Shown piece by piece: positions 49,211-58,085 of a stretch of 64,000 nucleotides of DNA. The stretch's first letter is position 1. Every line of letters begins with the position of its first letter. Under the pieces are notes generated by a model. It had not been told where the DNA came from. It made no database searches and was given only the letters and a program-made list of their open reading frames with translations. The translations under genes and the position numbers were made by a program. The stretch is from Candidatus Bipolaricaulota bacterium (GTDB lineage: Bacteria; Bipolaricaulota; Bipolaricaulia; Bipolaricaulales; Bipolaricaulaceae): positions 51,826 to 115,825 of the forward strand of contig JACIWK010000002.1 in NCBI GenBank assembly GCA_014360985.1. Reading direction: 5' to 3'.

Positions 49211-50832
49211 GGCTCGCGCGAACCCATGTCCTGGTGGGGGTGGACGACGAGGCCCGCCTCGCCGGGGTGGACGCGGTCCTCGCTGCCCTGCGCGAGGCGG
49301 TGTCCCAGTTCGACCTCGCGGGCGAGGTCCAGGTAGTGGAGACCGGGTCGCTGGGGATCTCCGGGCACGGGGTCGTGATCGCCGTCCAGCCGGACGGGGT
49401 GTACTACGCTGGGGTCACGCCCGGCGACGCGCGCGAGATCGCGGAGGAGCACCTCCTCAAGGGCCGTCCCGTGGCCCGGCTCCGCCTGCCGACGACGGCC
49501 CCCGTGGCGCGCCCGGCGGAGGTCCTCGGCCGCCAGACGCGGCTCGTCCTCGCCAACTGCGGGGTCATCGACCCGGAGCGGATCGAGGAGTACATCGCGG
49601 TCGGCGGGTACGAGGCCCTCGGCCGGGCAGTCACGGAGATGACGCCCGAAGACGTGATCGAGGCGGTGAAGAAGGCGGGGCTGCGCGGCCGTGGCGGAGC
49701 GGGGTTCCCCACCGGGATCAAATGGTCTGCGGTCCGCACCGCCTCCGACCCGGAACGGTATGTGGTGTGCAACGCCGACGAGGGAGAGCCGGGCACGTTC
49801 AAGGACCGCCTGATCCTGGAGGGAGATCCGCACAAGCTCCTCGAGGGGATGGCCATCGCCGGTTACGCGGTGGGGGCCCACATCGGCATCATCTACATCC
49901 GAGGGGAATACGCGCTCTCCATCGCCCGCATCGAGCGGGCGATCGCCGACGCCGAGGCGCTGGGGATCCTCGGCGAGCGGGTCTTCGAAACTGATTTCTC
50001 GTTCCGGGTCGAGGTCCGCCCCGGGGCCGGCGCCTACGTGTGCGGAGAGGAGACCTCCCTTCTGGAGAGCTTGGAGGGCAAGCGGGGTTGGCCGCGGATC
50101 CGCCCCCCCTACCCCGTGACCCACGGGCTATGGGGGAAGCCGACCGTGGTCAACAACGTGGAGACCTTGGCCAACGTCCCGGACATCCTCCGCCGCGGAC
50201 CGGCGTGGTACCGCACGCTCGGCACTCCGACCTGCCCCGGGACGAAGGTGTACACGGTCCTCGGCCACGTCCGCTACCCCGGCCTGGTCGAGGTGGAGAT
50301 GGGAACCACCCTGCGTACCCTCATCTACGAGCTGGGAGGAGGGCTCCTCCCCAGCCGATCGCTGAAGGGCGTCCTCGTCGGTGGGGCGGCGGGGGCGTTC
50401 CTCCCCCCGCGCGAGCTCGATGCCCGGCTCGACTTCGACTCCCTGGCCGAGCGCGCGGCGGCCCTCGGGTCAGGGGCGGTCCTCGTCATGGACGAGTCGG
50501 CGTGCATCGTGGACATGCTGGGGAGCGTGCTGCGCTTCTTCCGCCACGAGTCGTGCGGACAATGCACCCCCTGCCGCAGCGGGACCGAGGTCCTCGTCCG
50601 CCTCATCTCCACGCTCCAGACGGGCCAGGCGGATGAAACGACGCTCGCCCAGCTGATCCAGATCGTGGACGCGATGCGGGTCGCTTCCCTGTGCCCCCTC
50701 GGCCAGTCGGTGGCGCTTCCTGTACGCACCGCCCTCGCTGGGTTCCAGGACGAGTTCGCCACCCACCTCGCGGGCCGCCCCTGCCCTCCCTGCGCGGCGA
50801 CGGCCCGCGCCCTAGGGTGGGCCCCCAGATGA
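49207..50832 (+). CDS. NuoF-like flavoprotein (copy 2), N-terminal thioredoxin-like domain without cysteines
   Basis: [58 protein letters not shown]; lacks C-terminal ferredoxin domain. Confidence 0.94.
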   Translation: MRLARTHVLVGVDDEARLAGVDAVLAALREAVSQFDLAGEVQVVETGSLGISGHGVVIAVQPDGVYYAGVTPGDAREIAEEHLLKGRPVARLRLPTTAPVARPAEVLGRQTRLVLANCGVIDPERIEEYIAVGGYEALGRAVTEMTPEDVIEAVKKAGLRGRGGAGFPTGIKWSAVRTASDPERYVVCNADEGEPGTFKDRLILEGDPHKLLEGMAIAGYAVGAHIGIIYIRGEYALSIARIERAIADAEALGILGERVFETDFSFRVEVRPGAGAYVCGEETSLLESLEGKRGWPRIRPPYPVTHGLWGKPTVVNNVETLANVPDILRRGPAWYRTLGTPTCPGTKVYTVLGHVRYPGLVEVEMGTTLRTLIYELGGGLLPSRSLKGVLVGGAAGAFLPPRELDARLDFDSLAERAAALGSGAVLVMDESACIVDMLGSVLRFFRHESCGQCTPCRSGTEVLVRLISTLQTGQADETTLAQLIQIVDAMRVASLCPLGQSVALPVRTALAGFQDEFATHLAGRPCPPCAATARALGWAPR

Positions 50833-52157
50833 ACCTCACCTTTGCCGGGGCAGCAGGCACGGTCACAGGCTCCTGTTTTCACCTCGAAGCAGGCGGACAG
50901 CGGATCATCATCGACTGCGGAATGTTCCAGGGTCCACCCGAGCTGGAGGCCCGGAACCTCGTACCGTTCCCGTTCGACCCGAAGAAGGTCGATTGGCTCG
51001 TCCTCACCCACGGCCACCTCGACCACCTCGGCCTCGTCCCCCGCCTGTTCCGGGAGGGATTTCGCGGCCAGGGGATCTGCACCCTCCCCACTCGGGACAT
51101 CGCTCACGTGATGCTCATGGATGCCGCCCGGATCCAGGAGGAGGAGGGGGAAGCTGCCCTGTACACCGCCGCCGACGCCCTGGCCTCCCTCGACCTGTTC
51201 CGAACCCAAGTCGAGTACGGCCAGGAGCTGGCACTGGGGGAGGGGGTACGCGCTCGATTTCACGATGCGGGTCACATCCTGGGAGCAGCGTTCGTGGAGA
51301 TCGAGGCCGAAGGGAAGACGATTGTGTTCTCAGGGGATCTCGGCAACCGGGGCAAGCCCCTCGTCGAGGATCCTGCCTACCCGCCCAAGGCCGACATCGT
51401 CGTCCTGGAATCAACGTACGGCGATCGGGAGCACCCCCCCCTCGAGCAGTCGGTGAACGAGCTCCGCGACGTGATCGTGGATACCCTCGCCGGCGGCGGG
51501 AATGTGGTCATCCCCTCGTTCGCCCTCGAGCGGACCCAGGAGGTCCTGTACCTGCTGTTCTGGATGTGGCGCGAGCACCGGATCCCGGCCTGCCCGATCT
51601 ACCTCGACTCCCCCCTCGCCACCCAGGCCACGCGGATCTTCGAACGGCACACGGAGCGGTTCCCCGCCCCTGCCCGCCGCCTGTTCCGGAAGAAAGGGGA
51701 TCCGTTCGACTTCGAGCTCCTCGAGTACACCCTGACCCGCGCTGCCTCGAAGCGGATCTCCACGGAATCAGGGGCGATCATCATCGCCGGGTCGGGGATG
51801 TGCACCGGCGGCCGCGTCCTCTATCACCTCCGCGACAACCTCCCCCGCCCGGAGTCGGCGGTCGTGTTCGTGGGGTACCAAGCCATCGGGACCCTCGGCC
51901 GCGCGATCGCCGACGGGACACCGCGGGTCGAGGTGCTGGGGTCGATCGTCCCGGTGCGAGCGGCGATCCACAAGATCGAGGGGCTGTCCGCCCACGCCGA
52001 CCTCCCCATCCTCACGGACTGGGTGCTCCACGCCGATCCCCGCGCGGTGTTCCTCGTCCACGGGGAGCCCCCCGCGTTCGCGTCCCTCGCGGAGCGGCTT
52101 GCATCCCGGGGCTGTCCGGCCCGCGTCGCCGGGTGGCACGAGACGGTCACGTTATGA
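50829..52157 (+). CDS. MBL-fold beta-CASP RNA-processing exonuclease-like protein
   Basis: LTFAGAAGTVTGSCFHLEAGG; LTHGHLDHLGLVPRL; FSGDLGNRGKPL; IIAGSGMCTGGRVLYHL. Confidence 0.94.
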   Translation: MNLTFAGAAGTVTGSCFHLEAGGQRIIIDCGMFQGPPELEARNLVPFPFDPKKVDWLVLTHGHLDHLGLVPRLFREGFRGQGICTLPTRDIAHVMLMDAARIQEEEGEAALYTAADALASLDLFRTQVEYGQELALGEGVRARFHDAGHILGAAFVEIEAEGKTIVFSGDLGNRGKPLVEDPAYPPKADIVVLESTYGDREHPPLEQSVNELRDVIVDTLAGGGNVVIPSFALERTQEVLYLLFWMWREHRIPACPIYLDSPLATQATRIFERHTERFPAPARRLFRKKGDPFDFELLEYTLTRAASKRISTESGAIIIAGSGMCTGGRVLYHLRDNLPRPESAVVFVGYQAIGTLGRAIADGTPRVEVLGSIVPVRAAIHKIEGLSAHADLPILTDWVLHADPRAVFLVHGEPPAFASLAERLASRGCPARVAGWHETVTL

Positions 52158-53077
52158 AGGTCGCCGTCCTCGGGACGATCGCCGTGGGCCTCGTTGCCGA
52201 GGTGGACCGCCTTCCCCGCCCTGGGGAGACCGTGCTCAGCCGCGGCCTCACGCGCGAACCCGCGGGGATGGGCACGCTGCAAGCGATCGCCGCCGCCCGC
52301 CTCGGAGCGGAAGTTGCCCTGTACGGACGGATCGGGGCGGACCCGTTCGGGGACGAGATCCTCACGACCCTCCACGGAGCGGGGGTCGACATCGCCCCCG
52401 TCGAGCGCATGCCCCGCCTCCCCACGGGGGCATCGCTCGTCATCTCCGCTCCCAATCGGCAGTTCCTCGCCGCCCACGCCGCGGGGGCGAACGGGGAAGT
52501 GAACGAGGGATACGTGACCAGCTTTCTTCCCCAGATCCGGGAGGTGGATGCCCTGCTCCTCGACCACACCCTGCCGTTGCCGGCCGTTGCGGCCCTCCTC
52601 CGCGGCCTGCCCCCGACCCAGCCGCTCGTGGTCCTCCATCCCATGCCGCTCGTGGATGCTCCCTCCCTTCCCTGGAAGCGGCTGGACTTCATCATCGGTG
52701 GCCGCGACGCGGGGACCGTCCCCGCCGGAGCCCCCACTGGAGCGGAGGAAGCAGCGCGCCTCGGCCAGCCCTTCCTCGACCGGGGAGTCCGCCACGTGGT
52801 GACCCTCGCGAGCGGGGAGGGAGCGTACCTCGTAGAGAAGGCGGGCACGACCCGGTTCCCGATCCGGGAGCCGCTGGTTCCCTCCCCTGAGGTGCGGGCC
52901 GCGTTCAGCGCAGCGCTCGCCGTGCGCCTCGCCGCCGGGCGCGGGCCATACGAGGCGGTTGGGTTCGCGAACGCAGCGGCGACCCTCGCTGCTGCGCGAC
53001 GGGAAGGGCACCGTTCCTTCCCGACCGCCGCGGAGGTCCAGGAGTCCCTCTCCCGTCCATCGCTCCCCCCAGGCTGA
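52154..53077 (+). CDS. PfkB/ribokinase-fold protein with degenerate catalytic motif
   Basis: MKVAVLGTIAVGLVAEVDRLPRPGETV; QAIAAARLGAEVALYGRIGADPFGDEIL; PSPEVRAAFSAALAVRLAAG where TGAGDAF is expected. Confidence 0.8.
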   Translation: MKVAVLGTIAVGLVAEVDRLPRPGETVLSRGLTREPAGMGTLQAIAAARLGAEVALYGRIGADPFGDEILTTLHGAGVDIAPVERMPRLPTGASLVISAPNRQFLAAHAAGANGEVNEGYVTSFLPQIREVDALLLDHTLPLPAVAALLRGLPPTQPLVVLHPMPLVDAPSLPWKRLDFIIGGRDAGTVPAGAPTGAEEAARLGQPFLDRGVRHVVTLASGEGAYLVEKAGTTRFPIREPLVPSPEVRAAFSAALAVRLAAGRGPYEAVGFANAAATLAAARREGHRSFPTAAEVQESLSRPSLPPG

Positions 53078-53099
53078 TCGGGTTAGCCCAACACCCCGG

Positions 53100-53960
53100 T
53101 CAAGGGAGGGTCCCGTTGCCACCCTTGCGCGGAGGGCCCGTCGTCCTCCCCCGGCCCCAGAACGCGGCGATCCCCTCCAGCACGAGCTTGGCAGCGGTGA
53201 TCGCCGACACAGCGGATGGATCGAACGGAGGGGCAAGCTCCACGAGGTCCATTCCCACCACCTGAAACGCAGACAACGTCCGGTAAATTCCGATCACGTC
53301 GTGGTAGGTGAGCCCGCCTGGCTCGGGGTTCGTCACCCCCGGGCACAGGGCCGGGTCCAGTGCATCGAGATCCACGGTCAACCACACCGGAATCTTCGGA
53401 TCAAGCCGGCCAGCGATCTCGTCGGGTCCTGCGAAGAACGGCTCCGCGACCTCCCCCCCGAAGAAGGAGCGGGCCCCGACGATCACGAGGCGGGACGTGA
53501 TCTCGCTCACCCGGCGGAGGACGGTGGCATGGGTCACCTCTTCCCCCCCGTACGCGTCCCGGAGGTCGGTGTGGGCATCGAGGGCCACCACTTGGATCGG
53601 GCCCCGCGCCGCCGCGGCGCGGACCGCCGGCAGGGCCACCGTGTGTTCCCCCCCGAGGACCACCGCCCCCTTGCCTGCCGCGAGGACCCGCCCCACCGCG
53701 GACTCCGCGGTGGAGAGCATCTCCCCAAGCGGTGCGTGAGGATCCACATCCCCCAGGTCACAGACGCCGATCTCCCCGAGGTCGCAATCGAAGATCCGGG
53801 AGTAGAGCTCGATCGAGTCGGAGGCAGCCCGGATCGCCGTCGGCGCCTGGGCCGGGCCACCACGGTAGGACACGGTCCGTTCCAGGGGGACGCCGAGGAC
53901 CGCCACCCCTGCCTCGGCAAACGGCGTGCCCAAACCGAGGAAGCGCAGCGGGCCGATCAC
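53100..53960 (-). CDS. speB: Agmatinase / N1-aminopropylagmatine ureohydrolase (SpeB family)
   Basis: VVLGGEHTVALPAVRA; VALDAHTDLRDAY; LTVDLDALDPALCPGVTNPEPGGLTYHDV. Confidence 0.94.
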   Translation of the reverse strand: MIGPLRFLGLGTPFAEAGVAVLGVPLERTVSYRGGPAQAPTAIRAASDSIELYSRIFDCDLGEIGVCDLGDVDPHAPLGEMLSTAESAVGRVLAAGKGAVVLGGEHTVALPAVRAAAARGPIQVVALDAHTDLRDAYGGEEVTHATVLRRVSEITSRLVIVGARSFFGGEVAEPFFAGPDEIAGRLDPKIPVWLTVDLDALDPALCPGVTNPEPGGLTYHDVIGIYRTLSAFQVVGMDLVELAPPFDPSAVSAITAAKLVLEGIAAFWGRGRTTGPPRKGGNGTLP

Positions 53961-54814
53961 CGCTCCCCCCCCGCCACGAGCTCCTCCACGAAGCGAGGCA
54001 GTGCGAACGCCGCGTGGTGGAGCCGCGGCGAGTAGTAGCGCGTGACGATGCCGCGAGCGCGGAATCGCCCTTCCAGCACTACATCGTCCAGATCAAGGGA
54101 GCGGTCCCCCGCCAGCACGTAGGCCCACAACCCGGATGGGTACAGGGGGACAAACCCCAGATAGGGCGCGCAATACGGGAATAGGGGCCGCAGCACGGCG
54201 ACGAGGGTCGCCAGTTCCTCTGGGTCGTAGAACGGTGAACCCGCCTGAAACGCGGCCACCCCTCCCTCCTGCAGGGCCTCGCGGCACGCGGCGAGGAAGC
54301 GGGGGGTGAACAGCGCCGCCCCGGGCCCCACCGGATCCGGGGAGTCGACGATGAGCGCATCGAACGCAGCCCGATGCGCGGGGACGAACTCCTCGGCGGG
54401 CGCGGCCACGACGCGGACCCGGGGATCGTCGAACGCCCCGCGATGGACCGCGCCCAGGTGACGTCGCGCGACCTCGATCACCTCGGGATCGATCTCGACG
54501 AGGATCGCCTCCTCGACGGAGGGGTGGGCGAGGACCTGCCGTAACGCCCCCCCATCCCCACCCCCCACCACGAGGATTCGGCGCGGAGCAGCGTGGGAGA
54601 GGAGCACCGGGTGAACGAGCATCTCGTGGTAGAACGCCTCGTCGCGCTCGGAGACCATGAACCGACCGTCGAGGGTGAGGACCCTCCCCATGCGTTCCGT
54701 GGCCGCGATCTCGATCCGCTGGTGTGCGGTGCGCCCTTCGTACAGGCGCTCTTTCACCTTGAGACACAGGCGAATCCCCACTGCCTGGTCCTCGCATAGC
54801 CACTCATCGCTCAC
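53957..54814 (-). CDS. speE: Spermidine synthase-like aminopropyltransferase
   Basis: GRVLTLDGRFMVSERDEAFYHEMLVHPVLLSHAAPRRILVVGGGDGGALRQVLAHPSVEEAILVEIDPEVIEVAR; DALIVDSPDPVGPGAALF. Confidence 0.95.
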   Translation of the reverse strand: MSDEWLCEDQAVGIRLCLKVKERLYEGRTAHQRIEIAATERMGRVLTLDGRFMVSERDEAFYHEMLVHPVLLSHAAPRRILVVGGGDGGALRQVLAHPSVEEAILVEIDPEVIEVARRHLGAVHRGAFDDPRVRVVAAPAEEFVPAHRAAFDALIVDSPDPVGPGAALFTPRFLAACREALQEGGVAAFQAGSPFYDPEELATLVAVLRPLFPYCAPYLGFVPLYPSGLWAYVLAGDRSLDLDDVVLEGRFRARGIVTRYYSPRLHHAAFALPRFVEELVAGGER

Positions 54815-55158
54815 AATCGGATCCCCCGTTTGATCTCGATCACGCTTGTGCGGCCCGGGCGGAAGAACCGGCATAGCTCCTCCACCGCCCCCTCCGGACA
54901 CACCTCCTCCCCGCACGTGAACACGTCGAGGGCAACGTACCCCCGCTCCGGCCACGTGTGGACCGAGATGTGGGACTCGGCGAGCACGGCCACCGCCGAG
55001 ATCCCATGGGGGTTGAACCGATGGACCTGGATATCAAGGAGCGTGGCTCCCGCCCTGTCCACCGCGCGCCGTAACCAGCAGCGGACCTCTTCCACGTCGT
55101 CCGCCCGATGTTCACAATCCCACAGCTCGACGATGAATTGCCTACCGAGTCCCAACAT
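54811..55158 (-). CDS. speD: S-adenosylmethionine decarboxylase proenzyme
   Basis: AVLAESHISVHTWPERGYVALDVFTCGEEVCPE autocleavage motif. Confidence 0.96.
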   Translation of the reverse strand: MLGLGRQFIVELWDCEHRADDVEEVRCWLRRAVDRAGATLLDIQVHRFNPHGISAVAVLAESHISVHTWPERGYVALDVFTCGEEVCPEGAVEELCRFFRPGRTSVIEIKRGIRL

Positions 55159-55193
55159 CGCTCACCTCCATCTGCGATAGGATCGACAGGAAA

Positions 55194-55216
55194 GGGCCCC
55201 CTGCGGGGAGGGACCC
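55194..55216 (-). terminator. Possible terminator/attenuator hairpin between dhs-like gene and speD
   Basis: Minus-strand GGGTCCCT-ccccgca-GGGGGCCC followed by TTTCCTGT; includes G:U pairs. Confidence 0.35.
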
Positions 55217-55259
55217 CACCTGGTACGCGATTGTAGCGTGTTCGTGCAGCGGGGGCGGA

Positions 55260-56312
55260 CTAGCGGGGGGAAAGGTCCTGCCCGGCATCGAGATGGTCGG
55301 CGAGGCGTGGCGGAACCCGGTTCTCCCACGTCCGGCGGTGGTAGACGTAGCTCACGAGCAGGGGAAGGGCGAGCGTGGCCTCCGCAAACACCATCTGCTC
55401 GAGGCCCTGGGCGACCTTGCCCCACGAGCTGGCCTCCTTGAGGGTCGAGCCGGACAATCCCCCATCCCGCACGTCGGCCACCGTGATCTGGATCGCGTAC
55501 TTGTGCATCGGGGCTTCCACCCCAAGGACGTCCGCCGCTACGACCACGTCCTGGGCGAAGTTCTTGGGCACTCCGCCCCCGACCATGACAAGGCCTGTTT
55601 CCCGGGCCCCGATCTTGATCTTGGTGAGCTCAAGGAAATCCTTCACCGAGTCGATCGCCACGTGGTGGTCCGGACGCTGCCATTGGTGGAGGACGAGGCC
55701 GAAGCCCGCGCTGGAATCGGAGAAGGCGGGGCAGAAGATGGGCACCCCCCTCTCGTAGGCAAGGCGGGTGATCGAACCCTCGCCCTTCCCTCGCGCGACG
55801 AGCCACCGCCCCATCTCCCGGATGAACTCCCGCGAGGAGTAGGCACGGGGAGGGAGGGCATCAGCGATCTCCGTGACCGTGTGGTCGCAAACCCGCAGCT
55901 CGTCCTCATCGATGAACGTGTCGTAGATGCGATCGATGTGGAGTTCACGGAGGACATCGTCGTCCGCATCGGGGCTTCCCCGGTAGTGTCGGAACCCAAG
56001 GGCCTCGAAGAAGTCCTGGTCCACGATGTTTGCCCCCGTGGCCACGATGGCATCGACCATCCCATGCTCGACGAGGACGGAGACCGACCGCCCCAGGCCC
56101 GCGCTCACGAGCGACCCCGCCAGGCACAGGATGATCGTGCACTCGCGATCGGCGAGCATCCGATCGTAGATCTGGGCCGCCCGGGCCAGGTTGCGGGCCT
56201 GAAACGCGGTTCGCCCCATCGCCTCCAGGAGGGGCACCGCGTCGAACGTGGTGGGGTCCAACTGCTCAACCGGCGTCCGGAGGTAACGGTGCTTTTCCTG
56301 TCCCTGGACCAT
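55260..56312 (-). CDS. Deoxyhypusine synthase-family protein (bacterial; possibly homospermidine synthase-like)
   Basis: CLAGSLVSAGLGRSVSVLVEHGMVDAIVATGANIVDQDF; PIFCPAFSDSSAGFGL; VMVGGGVPKNFAQDVVV; GSTLKEASSWGKV catalytic-Lys region. Confidence 0.93.
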   Translation of the reverse strand: MVQGQEKHRYLRTPVEQLDPTTFDAVPLLEAMGRTAFQARNLARAAQIYDRMLADRECTIILCLAGSLVSAGLGRSVSVLVEHGMVDAIVATGANIVDQDFFEALGFRHYRGSPDADDDVLRELHIDRIYDTFIDEDELRVCDHTVTEIADALPPRAYSSREFIREMGRWLVARGKGEGSITRLAYERGVPIFCPAFSDSSAGFGLVLHQWQRPDHHVAIDSVKDFLELTKIKIGARETGLVMVGGGVPKNFAQDVVVAADVLGVEAPMHKYAIQITVADVRDGGLSGSTLKEASSWGKVAQGLEQMVFAEATLALPLLVSYVYHRRTWENRVPPRLADHLDAGQDLSPR

Positions 56313-56316
56313 GGCC

Positions 56317-56928
56317 CTACGGCAAAAACACCGCTGCGGCCACGACCGTGGTGTAGCCCTTGTTGTCCACGACCGCGGATTGGGTGATGTTCATCGTGCG
56401 CACGATCTTTCCGGAGATCTTCCAGATCTCCTTCTTCGCGTCCCACACGAGTTCGTCGTCGAACTCAATCCCGAGGGTGGAGGCAAGCATCGAGGCAGCG
56501 AGGTCCTCGGCGTGATCCCCCGCCTGTTTCTCCTTCTTCCCGAACGAGGTGTACTCGGAGAGGTACCCGTAGGCGGCCCGATCGGCTGGGATCGCGCATC
56601 CGACCGATGCTGCGATCAGCCGGTGGGGCTCGTTCGAGACGCAGCGGGAAAACACGCAGAACACGACTTGGCCTGGGGCAAGCGCCCGCAGCCCTTCCGT
56701 GCGGGAGACGACCTTGCACCCCGGCGGAATGATGCTCGACACGTGAACGAGGTTCAGCTTCTCGATCCCCGCATCGCGGAGGGCGAGCTCGAACGAACGC
56801 AGCTCCTCCTTGTGACGCCCGACTCCCCGGGTGAAGAATACCCGGCGGGGGATGAGCGGCGCGGCCAGCCCGCCCGTCCCCGGCTCCACTTCCCCCCCTT
56901 CCCTGAACGTGCTCCTTTGACGTGCCAT
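56317..56928 (-). CDS. pdaD: Pyruvoyl-dependent arginine decarboxylase
   Basis: RVFFTRGVGRHKEELRSFELALRDAGIEKLNLVHVSSIIPPGCKVV autoprocessing Ser-Ser site. Confidence 0.94.
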   Translation of the reverse strand: MARQRSTFREGGEVEPGTGGLAAPLIPRRVFFTRGVGRHKEELRSFELALRDAGIEKLNLVHVSSIIPPGCKVVSRTEGLRALAPGQVVFCVFSRCVSNEPHRLIAASVGCAIPADRAAYGYLSEYTSFGKKEKQAGDHAEDLAASMLASTLGIEFDDELVWDAKKEIWKISGKIVRTMNITQSAVVDNKGYTTVVAAAVFLP

Positions 56929-57011
56929 CTTGACCTACCATTATAGGGCAAACTCCGCTGCCCCGTGGCTGGACCCGCGCGCGCGGCTGACCCAGTCGCG
57001 CTGGGCCGCGA

Positions 57012-58085
57012 TCAGGTGGTCGCGGCTTCGTCGTCGACGAAGATGTCCCCCACCACGGGCCCCACGTTCACCTCCGCCTCGGTGACGAGCTCGATGCGCA
57101 GGAGCGCTGATCTGTACCACGGCTCAAGCCTCCCTGGCACCCGCCGCACCGGGAGGCGTGCCCAGGCCCGCATCGTTTCCACATACGGCCAGTTCACGTA
57201 GGCGTGGAATCCGTCGCGCAGATCGGTGATCACCGCTCCCCACGCGAGGAGCTGGCGCTGAATTGCCTGCCACTTGGCGAGCGACGCCTCGGCGTGGGTC
57301 AGCCCGAGGTACCCGGCGCACCCCGGCCCGCGGAGGGCGGACAGGCCGCGCCCAGCGAACAGGAGGAACCCCGGCAGGCTCTCCGTGGGGTCACAGGCGA
57401 ACGTGTCGAACGCCCGTTCCAGCTGCGAGGGCAGGGGGGCACGGAGGTCGTGGGGCACGACCTCAATCGCAAGCGACTCCCGCTCCGTCACCCCGGCGAT
57501 GAACGACGTGATGCGGGGGTCGGCATCGAGGACGGCCACCCGGCGCGGGAGGCCGCTCCGGGCCGCGGCCAGCGAGACCAGATCATCGTCCCCGAGGACG
57601 AGGAGGTCCTTCCCCTCGAGATCCCCCTTCGCCCACATCGCGGCGATGCGGGCGATCGTCGTCTCCTCCGTCACGTAGCCCTGGTCGAACTCCTGGGACG
57701 CATCGGGACGACCCGCAGCCAAGCGCGGGAACTCCGCCGCGAGCTCACGCAGCAGCCCCGTCTCCACCCCCCGCCCCCCGCACCGCGGGCAGGCGAGCGT
57801 GCGGGCCGGTGCGATCCGCAGCCGGGCACACCCCTCCTCTGCCACCGGGGTCAGGTGGACCGCACTCCCGGTCATCTCCACCCATCCCGCCTCCGCGAGG
57901 CACTCCAGCCCAGCACAGACCACAAGGAGGGGAACTCCGGCGAGCTCGACGATCCGCCAGATGTCCTCCGACGTGAGGGCGGCCGCAAGGACCCGTTCGA
58001 TGTCCCGTGCCGAGGCCGCGAGCCCCGTCCGCCGCCGGATCCCGTCCGCAACCTTGCCCAGATCCACCTGTCTCCCTTCTAGCAC
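57012..58085 (-). CDS. bpsA: Branched-chain polyamine synthase / bis-aminopropyltransferase (BpsA, DUF43)
   Basis: DQGYVTEETTIARIAAMWAKGDLEGKDLLVLGDDDLVSLAAARSG; FACDPTESLPGFLLFAGRGLSALRGPGCAGYLGLTHAEAS. Confidence 0.88.
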   Translation of the reverse strand: MLEGRQVDLGKVADGIRRRTGLAASARDIERVLAAALTSEDIWRIVELAGVPLLVVCAGLECLAEAGWVEMTGSAVHLTPVAEEGCARLRIAPARTLACPRCGGRGVETGLLRELAAEFPRLAAGRPDASQEFDQGYVTEETTIARIAAMWAKGDLEGKDLLVLGDDDLVSLAAARSGLPRRVAVLDADPRITSFIAGVTERESLAIEVVPHDLRAPLPSQLERAFDTFACDPTESLPGFLLFAGRGLSALRGPGCAGYLGLTHAEASLAKWQAIQRQLLAWGAVITDLRDGFHAYVNWPYVETMRAWARLPVRRVPGRLEPWYRSALLRIELVTEAEVNVGPVVGDIFVDDEAATT

